From: Bacillota bacterium
GTDB lineage: Bacteria > Bacillota > Sulfobacillia > RBS10-35 > Bu92
Length of the DNA stretch: 64,000 nucleotides
Direction of reading: 5' to 3'
Assembly (NCBI GenBank): GCA_014896375.1
Contig: JADBKN010000015.1
Span: 1 to 64,000, forward strand
Positions 29,847 to 39,109 of this stretch are shown piece by piece. How positions within the stretch are numbered: the first letter of the stretch is position 1; each line of letters starts with the position of its first letter. A program made the translations under genes and the position numbers. Below the pieces are notes generated by a model that was given only the letters and a program-made list of their open reading frames with translations, made no database searches and was not told the DNA's origin.

Positions 29847-31652
29847 GTGGAAGCGGATCTGATCGTGACCCGTGCGCGGGTGGCGACGATGAACCCGGAG
29901 GCGCCGTGGGCTGAAGCCTTCGCCGTACGCGGGCGGCGCATCGTGGACGTCGGTGCCGCGGACGCCATCGCCGCCTGGCGCGGACCGCGCACGCAAGTGC
30001 TCGATGCGCGCGGGCGCCGCGTGGTGCCGGGCTTCATCGACAGCCACATGCATGTGGTGGGATTCGGGCTGTCGCTCGTAGAGCTGGGCCTCGCGGGGAC
30101 GCGCAGCCTCGCCGAGATGCGCGAGCGCGTGCGGCGTTACGCCCGGGAGCTGCCTGAGGGTGCCTGGGTGCTCGGCCGCGGTTGGGACGAGGCGGAGTTC
30201 GCGGAAGGGCGGCTGCCGCACCGGCGCGACTTGGACGCGGTCACCGGCGGGCGGCCGGCGCTCTTGTACCGGCATTGCGGACATGTGGGCGTGGCGAACA
30301 CGGCGGCCTTGCGTCTGGCAGGCCTTCTTGGAGAGGGCGACACGCCGCGGCCGGAGCGCTACCGCGTGCCCGGCGGGGTGGTCGATCTGGACGAGGACGG
30401 GCGGCCGACGGGCGTGTTGCGCGAGGGGGCCATGGAGCTCGTCGCGCGGCACATTCCGGTGGAGACTCCGGAAGGCCTGCGCGCAGCCATCGCGCGCGCC
30501 ACGGAGGAAGCGGCGCGCCACGGCGTGACAGCGATCCACTCGAATGACGGCGCCGCCGAGGGATGGCCGGACCTCGGCGCGGTGGCGGAGGCCTACCGGG
30601 ATCTTGAGGCGTCGGGCCGCCTGGCTGTGCGGATCTGGTGGGATTTCCCGGTGGAGCGCCTCGAGGAGGCGATGGAGCGCGGCTGGAGCAGCGGCATGCC
30701 GCTTGAGGAGGCGCTGGGCGAGCCGGAGGCGGGCGCCGGGCGCGTGCACATCGGCAGCGCGAAGATCTTCACGGACGGGTCCCTCGGCGGCCACACCGCG
30801 GCCCTCTTCCAGCCCTACGCCGACCGCCCGGATACGCGAGGCGTGCTGCTGTGGGAGGACGAGGATCTCCAGGAGAGGATGGCGCGCGCATTCGGAAGCG
30901 GCATCGCCGTCTGCGCGCACGCGATCGGCGATCGTGCGGCGGAGCAGGTCATCACGGCGGTGGAGCGCGCGTTTGCGGCGATTGCAGAGCACGCGGCGCG
31001 GGGCGCGGGCGGCAGCGGCAGCGCGGGCGGCGTGGGCGGCGCGGGCCGGGCCTCCCCCGCGCCCGCAGCCGGAGCGCGCGGCGGCCGGCCGCGCCACCCC
31101 TCCGTCTCCCGCCCGCGCCTGATCCACTGCCAGATCATGCGCCCCGATGCGTGGCCGCGCATGGCGCGGCTCGGCATCGTGGCCGATGTACAGCCGCGGT
31201 TCGTGGCGAGCGACCTCCCCATCGTGGAGCGGCGCGTGGGCGCGGAGCGGGCGCGCTCGTCCTACGCCTGGAGGAGCATCGCGGCGGCCGGCGTGGCGGT
31301 GGCCTTCGGCTCGGACTGCCCGGTGGAGCCCATCGCGCCGATGGAGGGGATCTACGCCGCCGTCACGCGCCAGACGATGGACGGCGAACCCGAGGGCGGC
31401 TGGCAGCCTCAGGAGCGGCTGAGCGTGACGGAAGCGATGGCGCTCTACACGCGCGGCGGCGCGTACGCCGTGGGGGCGGAGCGGGAGCGCGGGCGGCTGG
31501 CGCCGGGATACGCTGCGGATTTCGTGCTCCTCGATGAGGACCCGTGGCGCGTGCCGCCCGCGGAACTGCGCCACATCCGGGCGCTCGCCACGTACGTGGC
31601 CGGACGGGCGACGTACCGCGATCCATCGGCCGACGTCCCGGACGGGCGGTGA
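29847..31652 (+). CDS. YtcJ-like amidohydrolase
   Basis: GTG start; EADLIVTRARVATMNPEAPWAEAFAVRGRRIVDVG...VVPGFIDSHMHVVGFG...AFGSDCPVEPIAPMEGIYAAVTRQ. Confidence 0.92.
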   Translation: MEADLIVTRARVATMNPEAPWAEAFAVRGRRIVDVGAADAIAAWRGPRTQVLDARGRRVVPGFIDSHMHVVGFGLSLVELGLAGTRSLAEMRERVRRYARELPEGAWVLGRGWDEAEFAEGRLPHRRDLDAVTGGRPALLYRHCGHVGVANTAALRLAGLLGEGDTPRPERYRVPGGVVDLDEDGRPTGVLREGAMELVARHIPVETPEGLRAAIARATEEAARHGVTAIHSNDGAAEGWPDLGAVAEAYRDLEASGRLAVRIWWDFPVERLEEAMERGWSSGMPLEEALGEPEAGAGRVHIGSAKIFTDGSLGGHTAALFQPYADRPDTRGVLLWEDEDLQERMARAFGSGIAVCAHAIGDRAAEQVITAVERAFAAIAEHAARGAGGSGSAGGVGGAGRASPAPAAGARGGRPRHPSVSRPRLIHCQIMRPDAWPRMARLGIVADVQPRFVASDLPIVERRVGAERARSSYAWRSIAAAGVAVAFGSDCPVEPIAPMEGIYAAVTRQTMDGEPEGGWQPQERLSVTEAMALYTRGGAYAVGAERERGRLAPGYAADFVLLDEDPWRVPPAELRHIRALATYVAGRATYRDPSADVPDGR

Positions 31653-31722
31653 AGCGAGCGGCGGCCCCGCACGCCGCAGCGTGCGCAATGGCCGCGTCTG
31701 CGGCGTCCGCGGCGTCCGCCGC

Positions 31723-32268
31723 TCACCAGCCGGTCGACGGCTGGCCCGGGCCGTGCGGATCGCCGGCGCGCGACTCCGGCGGGTACTCGGCGCGCGCGCC
31801 GCAGCGCCAGGCCAGGTAGGCGAGGAGGGTCTTGCCGTCGCGCACCTCCCCGCGGCGGAGGGCACGGTCCAGTTCGTCCGTCGTGAAGAGCACGTTGCGC
31901 ATGTCCTCGGCGTCGTCGAAGGCGGTCGGCCCGGGCGTGAGAGAGGTGGCCAGGAACACGTGGATGAGCTCATTGGAGTAACCGGGCACGGGGTAGAAGC
32001 TGAGGAGATACTCCATGCGACCGGCGCGGAAGCCGGTCTCCTCGGCCAGCTCGCGGCGCGCGCCGTCCTCGGCGCTCTCGTGCCCCTCCAGCTTCCCGGC
32101 CGGAAACTCCAACGTCTCCCGGTCGAGCGCGGCTCGGTACTGGCGGACGAGGACAAGGCGGCCGTCGTCGAGAAGGGGGACGATCGTCGCCACCTCCGGC
32201 GAGTCGACGTAATGGTGCGTGAACGTGCGCCCCTTGGCCTGGAAGGTGCGGGAGCGGATGGGCAGCAT
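31723..32268 (-). CDS. NUDIX hydrolase (ADP-ribose pyrophosphatase-like)
   Basis: VRQYRAALDRETLEFPAGKLEGHESAEDGARRELAEETGFRAGRMEYLLSFYPVPGYSNE: NUDIX box. Confidence 0.92.
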   Translation of the reverse strand: MLPIRSRTFQAKGRTFTHHYVDSPEVATIVPLLDDGRLVLVRQYRAALDRETLEFPAGKLEGHESAEDGARRELAEETGFRAGRMEYLLSFYPVPGYSNELIHVFLATSLTPGPTAFDDAEDMRNVLFTTDELDRALRRGEVRDGKTLLAYLAWRCGARAEYPPESRAGDPHGPGQPSTGW

Positions 32269-32273
32269 GGGCG

Positions 32274-32888
32274 TCAGTCCCTTCGCCCCGCGGCGAAGCC
32301 GGGCAGGTCCGGCAGGTCCGGCTTGCGGCCGCGGATCAGGTAGAACTTCCGGAAGAGGAACTGGCTGAACGTGAGTTCCATGAATCCGGCATCGGCGAGC
32401 AGGTCGCCCGCCTCACGCCGTCCGAAGGGCTGGCCGGCGCGCCAGCTGCCGAAGGGCGAGAGGGGCGGCCGGTCCGGCAGGACGGCGCTGTTGCGGTCGC
32501 AGATGAACACGAAGCCGCCCGGCCGGACGACGCGGAAGAGCTCGTGCATGCGGGCGCGCTCGTCGTCCCAGTCTCCGGCGGAGAGTGCGGCCACGGCAGC
32601 GTCGAAGGAGGCGTCCGGGTGGGGAAGGCAGTCCGCCGGCGAAAGCGGCAGGCCGTCGGTGGCGATGCGCGCGCCGCGCAGCCGCCGCGCCAGCGCGCGC
32701 GCCAGGCCGCGAGGGCGCGCCTGAGCGACGAGCACGGCCGCCCCTCGCGGCACCGCCCGCGCCACGGCGGCCGCCACGCGCGCGTGCACCCAGGGGGTGA
32801 CGAGCTTCACGACGGCCTCGCCAAGGCGCTGGAGGAGCCGTTCCTCAAGCCTCTCCAGCGGGTCGAGGGCGCTCGTCGGCCAGATCAT
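32274..32888 (-). CDS. Class I SAM-dependent methyltransferase
   Basis: CLPHPDASFDAAVAALSAGDWDDERARMHELFRVVRPGGFVFICDRNS. Confidence 0.75.
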   Translation of the reverse strand: MIWPTSALDPLERLEERLLQRLGEAVVKLVTPWVHARVAAAVARAVPRGAAVLVAQARPRGLARALARRLRGARIATDGLPLSPADCLPHPDASFDAAVAALSAGDWDDERARMHELFRVVRPGGFVFICDRNSAVLPDRPPLSPFGSWRAGQPFGRREAGDLLADAGFMELTFSQFLFRKFYLIRGRKPDLPDLPGFAAGRRD

Positions 32889-32947
32889 GCCCGTCCCCCC
32901 TCGTGCGATGCGTGGAAATTATACAACCGGAGGAGGAAGGCCACCTC

Positions 32948-35098
32948 TTGTCAGCCATCCTGACCGTGCCCGAACCCGTGGACCCTGCGGATGAATATCT
33001 CATCACCGGCAACGAGTGGGTGACGCTGCCGGACATCGATCCTCAGCTGGCGGCGCCCCTGAGCGTGAACGTGCTGTGGGAGGCCGGGCTCGGCCTCGTG
33101 GAGTTCCGCCCGGCCGGGCGGCCGCTCCTGCGGCCGTGGCTGCGGGCGGGGACAGGGGCAGCGGCGGGGACGGAGGCGCGGGCGCCCCAGGAAGGCCTGC
33201 CCTTGTCTTGGCGAGCGGAGGCGGTGAACGGCTGGCTGCCGGTCTTCCGCGCGGCGGCGGCCGGGCTCGAGCTGGAGGTGCGCTACGCGGCGCCGCCCGG
33301 CTGCAAGGGCTTTCTCGCTGAACTGCGCGTGACACGGCCGGCTGGCGGCGGGGCGGAGGCCGTGCCGGGCGCAGGGGCGGAGGGCGCGGCGGCGGGCGCT
33401 GGGGCGGCCGGCGCCTCGGACGGCGCCGTGCCCGTCGCCGCCGGCTTCGACCTAGCTTGGGGACCGCCGCGCGCGGTCCGCTTCACGGCCCAGGAGCTCG
33501 CGGCCGGGTATGCCGTGCGCGTCGATCCCTGGACGTCCGCCGTGCGCGTAGAGGCTCTGGGCGCGCCGGCACTCGCTGTGCGCGCGCAGGGCGAGGGCGG
33601 CGACGGTCGCCTCGTGTGGGTGCCGGCGTGGCCGGAACCGGGCGCGCGCGCCGCCGGCGTGGACCGGGCCGTGCCCTGGCCGGCGGGGCTGTCCGGCGCG
33701 GCCGTCGGCTGGGCGGCGCGCCTGCGTCCCGGGGAGACGTGCGCCTTGACGCTCCACTTCGGCCTGAACCGCGAGGGCGACGGCGCCGCCCTCAACGCGG
33801 TGGATCTCGCGCGCCGCGGCGCCAAGGCGCTATGGGCCGCGGCGGTGGAGGCGGCGGCGGGCGATGCTCCTGCGGGGCTGCCGGAGCCGGTGCGGCGCAA
33901 CCTGATCTTCAACCTGCACGGGGCCGCAGGGCGCTGCCTCGACAGCGAGGCGCCTGTCGCCGTCACCTCGCGCAGCCCGCGGTATTACGTGGCGGCCGCG
34001 CACTGGACGCGCGACGCGCTTCTCTGGAGCCTGCCCGGCCTCATCCGCACGCGCCCGGAGCGCGCCCGCGAGGCCCTCCTCGCCGTGTTCCGCCGCCACA
34101 CCCGCCATCCGGGAGAACACGCCCAGTATCTCGATGGGACAGTCGTCTACCCGGGGTTCGAGCTCGACCAGCTGGCCGCGTTCGCTGTGGCGCTGGACCG
34201 CTACATCGACGAGACGGGCGACGCCTCCGCCGCCCGCGATCCCGCCGTGCGGCGCGCGTGGCCGCGCCTCGCGGCCGCCGTCGCCGCCGCGAGGGACGGG
34301 CGCACCGGGCTCTACCGCACCTTTCTCCTGCCGACCGACGACCCGGCGCCCCTGCCCTTCGTGACCTATGACAACGCCCTCCTCTGTGTGGCCCTCGAGG
34401 CCGCGGCGCGGCGCGGCTGGCCCCTCGCGCCGCGCCCGGCCGAGGCCGCGGTCGAGCTGCGCCGCGCGATGATGCGGCACCTCGTGGTGGACGGCCCCTT
34501 CGGACCGCAGTGGGCCGGGGCCACGGACGGCGAGCGTCACCTCCTCTTCGACGAGCCGCCCGGGAGCCTTGAGCTGCTCGCGCACTACGGCTTCTGCGCG
34601 GCCGACGACCCGCTCTACCGCCACACCGTGCGCTGGGTCCGCTCGGCGCACAACCCCCGTGCCATCCTTCACGAAGGCCGCTGGGAGCCGAGCTGCGAGC
34701 ACGCGCCCTTCCGCTGGGTGCTGGGCTGGGCGAACGCGCTCTGGGCGGGGGCGGCGGCGGTGCGCACGTTGGAGCGGAGGCGGGCCGAGGCGCCGCCGGG
34801 TGCGCGCGCGGAGGATGCGGGCGCGCCGCGGCGCGGGGACGCGCACGGTGCGGTTGCGGAGGGCGGGGCGGCACCGGGCTGGCTGGTGGAGGCCGTCGAG
34901 GCGGCGGAGGTCGCGCTGCAGGCCTTTCTCACCTCGCCCATGGACGGCGGCCTGGCCTGCGAGACGGTGGGCGATGACGGCCGCTTGCGCACCGGCGCCG
35001 CCTTCGCGACCTGCGCCGGCTTCGTGGCCGCGGCGGCGATGGAGTGGCTGCGCGCCCGGGAGCGCCTGCGCGCGCAGCCCTCCGCGCCGAGCGCCTAG
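32948..35098 (+). CDS. GH125-like (six-hairpin) glycoside hydrolase
   Basis: TTG start after GGAGGAGGAAGG. YYVAAAHWTRDALLWSLPGLIRTRPERAREALLAVFRRHTRHPGEHAQYLDGTVVYPGFELDQLAAFAVAL...FVTYDNALLC...PSCEHAPFRWVLGWANALW. The ORF track extends to 32903. Confidence 0.65.
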   Translation: MSAILTVPEPVDPADEYLITGNEWVTLPDIDPQLAAPLSVNVLWEAGLGLVEFRPAGRPLLRPWLRAGTGAAAGTEARAPQEGLPLSWRAEAVNGWLPVFRAAAAGLELEVRYAAPPGCKGFLAELRVTRPAGGGAEAVPGAGAEGAAAGAGAAGASDGAVPVAAGFDLAWGPPRAVRFTAQELAAGYAVRVDPWTSAVRVEALGAPALAVRAQGEGGDGRLVWVPAWPEPGARAAGVDRAVPWPAGLSGAAVGWAARLRPGETCALTLHFGLNREGDGAALNAVDLARRGAKALWAAAVEAAAGDAPAGLPEPVRRNLIFNLHGAAGRCLDSEAPVAVTSRSPRYYVAAAHWTRDALLWSLPGLIRTRPERAREALLAVFRRHTRHPGEHAQYLDGTVVYPGFELDQLAAFAVALDRYIDETGDASAARDPAVRRAWPRLAAAVAAARDGRTGLYRTFLLPTDDPAPLPFVTYDNALLCVALEAAARRGWPLAPRPAEAAVELRRAMMRHLVVDGPFGPQWAGATDGERHLLFDEPPGSLELLAHYGFCAADDPLYRHTVRWVRSAHNPRAILHEGRWEPSCEHAPFRWVLGWANALWAGAAAVRTLERRRAEAPPGARAEDAGAPRRGDAHGAVAEGGAAPGWLVEAVEAAEVALQAFLTSPMDGGLACETVGDDGRLRTGAAFATCAGFVAAAAMEWLRARERLRAQPSAPSA

Positions 35099-35120
35099 AG
35101 CGCCGGATGTCGCCCGCGCC

Positions 35121-36020
35121 CTAGCGCCCGGTCCCGCCGGCGAGCTGGCTCACGATGTGGAAGAGCGCCGTCTGGTCGGCCTCGGCGAGGTCGTGCGCCA
35201 TCGCCGCCGCGTACAGCTGCGTGGCGAGCGCCGCGCCGGGCACGGCCACGCCCAGGCGGCGGGCTTCGTCGAGCGCCAGCACGAAGTCCTTGTAGCGGTT
35301 GCGGACGCTGAAGCCGGGCGCGAAGTCGCCCGTGCGCACGCGCTCGCCCGCCAGGGTGAGCGAGACGGAGCGCGCCGTCGAGTGTTCGAAGACGGCCAGC
35401 ATGCGGTCGAGGTCGAGCCCCGCCTTGAGTCCGAGCACGAGCCCCTCGCAGGCGGCGAGGAGATTCACGCCGCCGATGAGGTTGGCGACGAGCTTCATCG
35501 TCTGGCCGGCGCCGACCGGGCCCATGTGGTGGACCTCGCGGCCCACAGCCGCGAAGACGGGCCGCGCCCGCTCCACGTGCCGCGCCTCGCCCCCGGCCAT
35601 GATGGTGAGCGTCGCCTGCTGCGCGCCGGGCTGGCCCCCCGTGACGGGCGCGTCCACGAAGGCCGCGCCGCGGCGCTCCAGTGCGGCAGCCGCCTCGCGC
35701 GCCGCGGCCGGGGAGACGGTGCTGAAGTCGATGTGCAGGAGGCCCGGGCGCGCCGCCTCGACGACCCCTTCGGGGCCGAGCACCACCTGCAGGAGATCCT
35801 CCGGGCCGGTGACGCACGTGCAGACGATGTCCGCGCGGCCGGCCGCGGCGGCCGGCGACGGCGCCCACTCCGCGCCCTCTTCGAGGAGCGGCCGCGCCTT
35901 CTCCGCGGTGCGGTTGTAGACCGTCACGGGGAAGCCCGCACGCAGGAGGTTCCGCGCCATGGGCGCGCCCATGATGCCGAGGCCGATCCAGCCGATGCGT
36001 TCGCGTGCCGTCATCGCCAT
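35121..36020 (-). CDS. NAD(P)-dependent beta-hydroxyacid dehydrogenase (3-hydroxyisobutyrate/tartronate semialdehyde reductase type)
   Basis: IGWIGLGIMGAPMARNLLRAGFPVTVYNRT...FVDAPVTGGQPGAQQATLTIMAGG...GAGQTMKLVANLIGG. SD GGAGGGATGG before ATG 36020. Confidence 0.92.
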   Translation of the reverse strand: MAMTARERIGWIGLGIMGAPMARNLLRAGFPVTVYNRTAEKARPLLEEGAEWAPSPAAAAGRADIVCTCVTGPEDLLQVVLGPEGVVEAARPGLLHIDFSTVSPAAAREAAAALERRGAAFVDAPVTGGQPGAQQATLTIMAGGEARHVERARPVFAAVGREVHHMGPVGAGQTMKLVANLIGGVNLLAACEGLVLGLKAGLDLDRMLAVFEHSTARSVSLTLAGERVRTGDFAPGFSVRNRYKDFVLALDEARRLGVAVPGAALATQLYAAAMAHDLAEADQTALFHIVSQLAGGTGR

Positions 36021-37852
36021 CCATCCCTCCAGGGTCCGAAGAGGAGTGTCTCCCAGGCCGCCGCGCGCGCCTGCGCCGCGGCCGCGTCGACCCAGCGGAA
36101 GCGCACGCGCCGCCCCGGCCCGAGCTGGCCGGCCGCGTCCAGGGAGGCGCTCGTGAGCACGGCGGCGCGCGGGTAGCCGCCGGTGGTGGGGTGGTCGCGC
36201 AGGAGAAGGATCGGGCCTCCGCCCGGCGGCCACTGCACGAGCCCGGCCGTCACGGGCTGCGAGGGCGCGGTGGCGGCGTTCGCCCCGCCGCCCGTTGCGG
36301 CCGCTGCGCCGCCGGCCGCGCCCTCCCGCTCCAGCCGCACGCCGGTGCGATCGCAGTGAAGGCCGACGCGCCAGGTGGCGGCGGCGAGCTCGACGAGCGC
36401 CTCCGGCGGCACCTCGCCGAGCTCTCCGAGCGGCACGGCCTCCAGCACGAGGGGATCGTCCACCGCGGCGCCCCCTCCGTCTCCGTCGCCCGTGCGGGCC
36501 GCGCCGGCAGCGTGGCGCAGGGCGGGCGCGACACCGGAGGCCGCGCCGCCGTCCGCAGGCGCCCGGCGCGCGCCCGCAGCCTGCCCGCGCTCCGTGGCCG
36601 CGGCCAGCCATAGGTGGTCGCCGGCCGCGAGCGGCCGGCCGTAGCCGCCGATGCCGTTGCGCACGTCCGTTGAGCGGCTGCCGCCCACCACGGCACCGGC
36701 CAGGCCGCCGCGCACGGCCAGGTAGCCGCGCCAGCCGGCGCGCCGCCGGACGGCGCGCAGCACCTCACCGGCCGCGATCGCCAACGCCGCGCCCGTGGGC
36801 ACGGGACGGCCGTCCAGCTCCCATTCGAGCTCCCCGTCCAGCGCCACGACGGCGTGCCGCAGCGCCCGCAGGCGGAGCCCGCCGGCCAGCACCTCGAGCC
36901 CGGCGGCGCACGGCGGGTTGCCGGCCAGGGCGTTCGCGCGCACGAGCGCGGCGCGGTCGAGCGCCCCCGAGGGCGGGTAGCCGTACGCCCGACCGCGGCG
37001 CGGCTGGACGTCCTGCAGCGTCGCCTGCACGCCGGGGTGCTCGACGAGGAAGACAGCTTCTTCAGGTGGCAGCGCCGGCGGACCGGCGCCGGGGGCGCTC
37101 CCGGGCGCCGCCGCGTCGCCGGCGGCCGCGGCAGCGGCGGCGCGTGGCCGCGCTTCGTCCTCTCGGGCGGGGCGGAAGCGGACGAGGTCGGACGGGCCGA
37201 AGACGACGGGCGGCTCCCGAAGGGGGTCGAAGACGGGGACGGGCGTGCGGCCGATGAGGTGCCAGCCGCCCGGACCCTCGCGGGGGTAGACGGCCGTGTA
37301 GCCGGCGGCCAGGCCCACCGCGCCGGCCGGCACGCGCACGCGCGGCGCGTCGCGGCGGGGGAGAGCGAGCTCCGGGACGGGGCCCAGGTACGCGAAGCCG
37401 GGAGCGAAACCGAAGAAGGCCACGGGGAAGGGGCGCGCCGTGTGGCGGCGCACCACCTCTTCCGGCGTGACGCCGAGCCGCGCGGCCGCCTCCTCGAGGT
37501 CCGGCCCGTGGGCCCCGCCGTAGATGACGGGAATGAGGACGGCCGCTCCGGCACGCGTTCGCGCCGCCGCGCCCGCTTCCGGCGCAGCCGCTGCCTGCAC
37601 CTCCTCCTCCGCCTCCGGCTCGCCGGCGAGGCGGCGCTCCAGGAGGCGGCTCTCCAGCCAGGCAGCGGCCCGGGCGGCGGCGCGCGGATCGAACTCCACG
37701 AGCAGCTCGCTCTCGCCCGCGGCGTAACCAAGGATGAAGGGCGGCGCCCCGGGAAGGTGCGGGAGCAGGGCGCGCGCCGCCGGGCCGCGCACGAGAAAGG
37801 CCCGGTCGCCGAACGGCAGGGCGTCCCCGCCGCCGCCCGCCCGACCGCTCAC
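36011..37852 (-). CDS. 5-oxoprolinase PxpB-PxpC fusion (KipI/KipA-like)
   Basis: N-half VIYGGAHGPDLEEAAARLGVTPEEVVRRHTARPFPVAFFGFAPGFAYLG (PxpB); C-half VEHPGVQATLQDVQPRRGRAYGYPPSGALDRAALVRANALAGN (PxpC). Confidence 0.92.
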   Translation of the reverse strand: MSGRAGGGGDALPFGDRAFLVRGPAARALLPHLPGAPPFILGYAAGESELLVEFDPRAAARAAAWLESRLLERRLAGEPEAEEEVQAAAAPEAGAAARTRAGAAVLIPVIYGGAHGPDLEEAAARLGVTPEEVVRRHTARPFPVAFFGFAPGFAYLGPVPELALPRRDAPRVRVPAGAVGLAAGYTAVYPREGPGGWHLIGRTPVPVFDPLREPPVVFGPSDLVRFRPAREDEARPRAAAAAAAGDAAAPGSAPGAGPPALPPEEAVFLVEHPGVQATLQDVQPRRGRAYGYPPSGALDRAALVRANALAGNPPCAAGLEVLAGGLRLRALRHAVVALDGELEWELDGRPVPTGAALAIAAGEVLRAVRRRAGWRGYLAVRGGLAGAVVGGSRSTDVRNGIGGYGRPLAAGDHLWLAAATERGQAAGARRAPADGGAASGVAPALRHAAGAARTGDGDGGGAAVDDPLVLEAVPLGELGEVPPEALVELAAATWRVGLHCDRTGVRLEREGAAGGAAAATGGGANAATAPSQPVTAGLVQWPPGGGPILLLRDHPTTGGYPRAAVLTSASLDAAGQLGPGRRVRFRWVDAAAAQARAAAWETLLFGPWRDGWR

Positions 37853-38601
37853 GCCCGCACCTCCACGGCGGCCGCCTCCAGCGCGCGGCGCACCGCCGCC
37901 GCCCGCGCCGCTGCCCCCGGGTGGTCGCCGTGGATGCAGAGCGTGTCCACCTCCAGCTCCACCCAGCCGCCGTCCACAGCCGGCACGCGGCCCTCAAGGA
38001 CCATGCGCAGGGCGCGCCGCGCCGCCTCGTCCGGATCGGCGACGACCGCTCCTGGTGCCTGCCGCGGCGCCAGGCGGCCGTCGGAGAGGTAGCCGCGGTC
38101 GGGGAAGCCCTCGCGCCGCACAGGCAGTCCGGCCTCCACGGCCGCCCGCGCCAGCGCCGAACCCGGCGGCGCGTAGACCTGAAGGCCCGTGCCGAACGCC
38201 GCCGCCGCCCGCGCCACGGCCCCGGCGGCCGCCGCGTCCCGCACGCAGCGGTGGTAGAGCGCGCCGTGCGGCTTCACGTGGCGCAGCTCCACGCCGGCCG
38301 CGCGGCAGGCGGCCGCGGCCGCGCCGATCTGGTAGAGCACGTCCGCGAAGATCTCTTCCGGCGGCGCCTCCACCTCCCGGCGGCCGAAGCCGCGCAGGTC
38401 GGCGTACCCGGGGTGGGCTCCCACGGACACGCCGGCCGCGGCGGCGCGCCGGACGGTCTGCAGCAGGGTGAGGGGGTCTCCCGCGTGAAAGCCGCAGGCC
38501 ACGTTGGCGGAGGTGACGACGGCGAGGAGCGCCTCGTCCTCGCCCATGCGCCAGGGGCCGAAGCTCTCGCCGAGGTCGGCGTTGAGGTCGATCGTGCGCA
38601 T
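37849..38601 (-). CDS. pxpA: 5-oxoprolinase subunit PxpA (LamB/YcsF family)
   Basis: MRTIDLNADLGESFGPWRMGEDEALLAVVTSANVACGFHAGDPLTL; SD GGAAGGAGA before ATG 38601; GTGA overlap with pxpBC. Confidence 0.94.
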   Translation of the reverse strand: MRTIDLNADLGESFGPWRMGEDEALLAVVTSANVACGFHAGDPLTLLQTVRRAAAAGVSVGAHPGYADLRGFGRREVEAPPEEIFADVLYQIGAAAAACRAAGVELRHVKPHGALYHRCVRDAAAAGAVARAAAAFGTGLQVYAPPGSALARAAVEAGLPVRREGFPDRGYLSDGRLAPRQAPGAVVADPDEAARRALRMVLEGRVPAVDGGWVELEVDTLCIHGDHPGAAARAAAVRRALEAAAVEVRA

Positions 38602-38662
38602 GGCTCTCTCCTTCCGTCCATTGTACGATGGATGCGACGAGCCACCGAAGGGACGGATGTGG

Positions 38663-38983
38663 ATGGCCATCGCCGAGTGGGTGGAGACCCTGCGGGCGAA
38701 CATCGCGCAGCACCCCGAGAAGCTCTCCGGCGTGGAGGGCACGTTCCAGTTCATCCTCACGGGCGAGGAGGGCGGCGCCTTCTACGCCCAGGCCGCCGGC
38801 GGGCGGGTCGAGGTGGCGGAGGGACAGGCGCCGGACCCGTCGGTGACGATCACCATGTCGGCCGAGGATTTCGGCGAACTCATGGCCGGCCGGCTCAACC
38901 CCATGACGGCCTTCATGTCGGGGCGCCTCAAGCTGCAGGGGGACATCGGCCTGGCCTTGCGCCTTCAGAGTTTGCTGGGCTGA
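38663..38983 (+). CDS. SCP2 sterol-binding domain protein
   Basis: MAIAEWVETLRANIAQHPEKLSGVEGTFQFILTGEEGGAFYAQAAGGRVEVAEGQAPDPSVTITMSAEDFGELMAGRLNPMTAFMSGRLKLQGDIGLALRL. Confidence 0.88.
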   Translation: MAIAEWVETLRANIAQHPEKLSGVEGTFQFILTGEEGGAFYAQAAGGRVEVAEGQAPDPSVTITMSAEDFGELMAGRLNPMTAFMSGRLKLQGDIGLALRLQSLLG

Positions 38984-39109
38984 AGTCGAGCATTTTTAGG
39001 GTGGAACCGATCCTCGGCCCGATCCGCCGGCGGTGGCCGGCGGAGAAGCGTTCCGCGGGCAGGAGCGCGTCGAACCGGGTCGAAGCGTGAACCCGAGGAG
39101 GAGGCGGCC

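Noticed and set aside
29283-32156. 957-aa minus-strand ORF over the amidohydrolase region
   Set aside because: Antisense shadow of the amidohydrolase joined to the real NUDIX region and the 21-bp repeat; no coherent domain.
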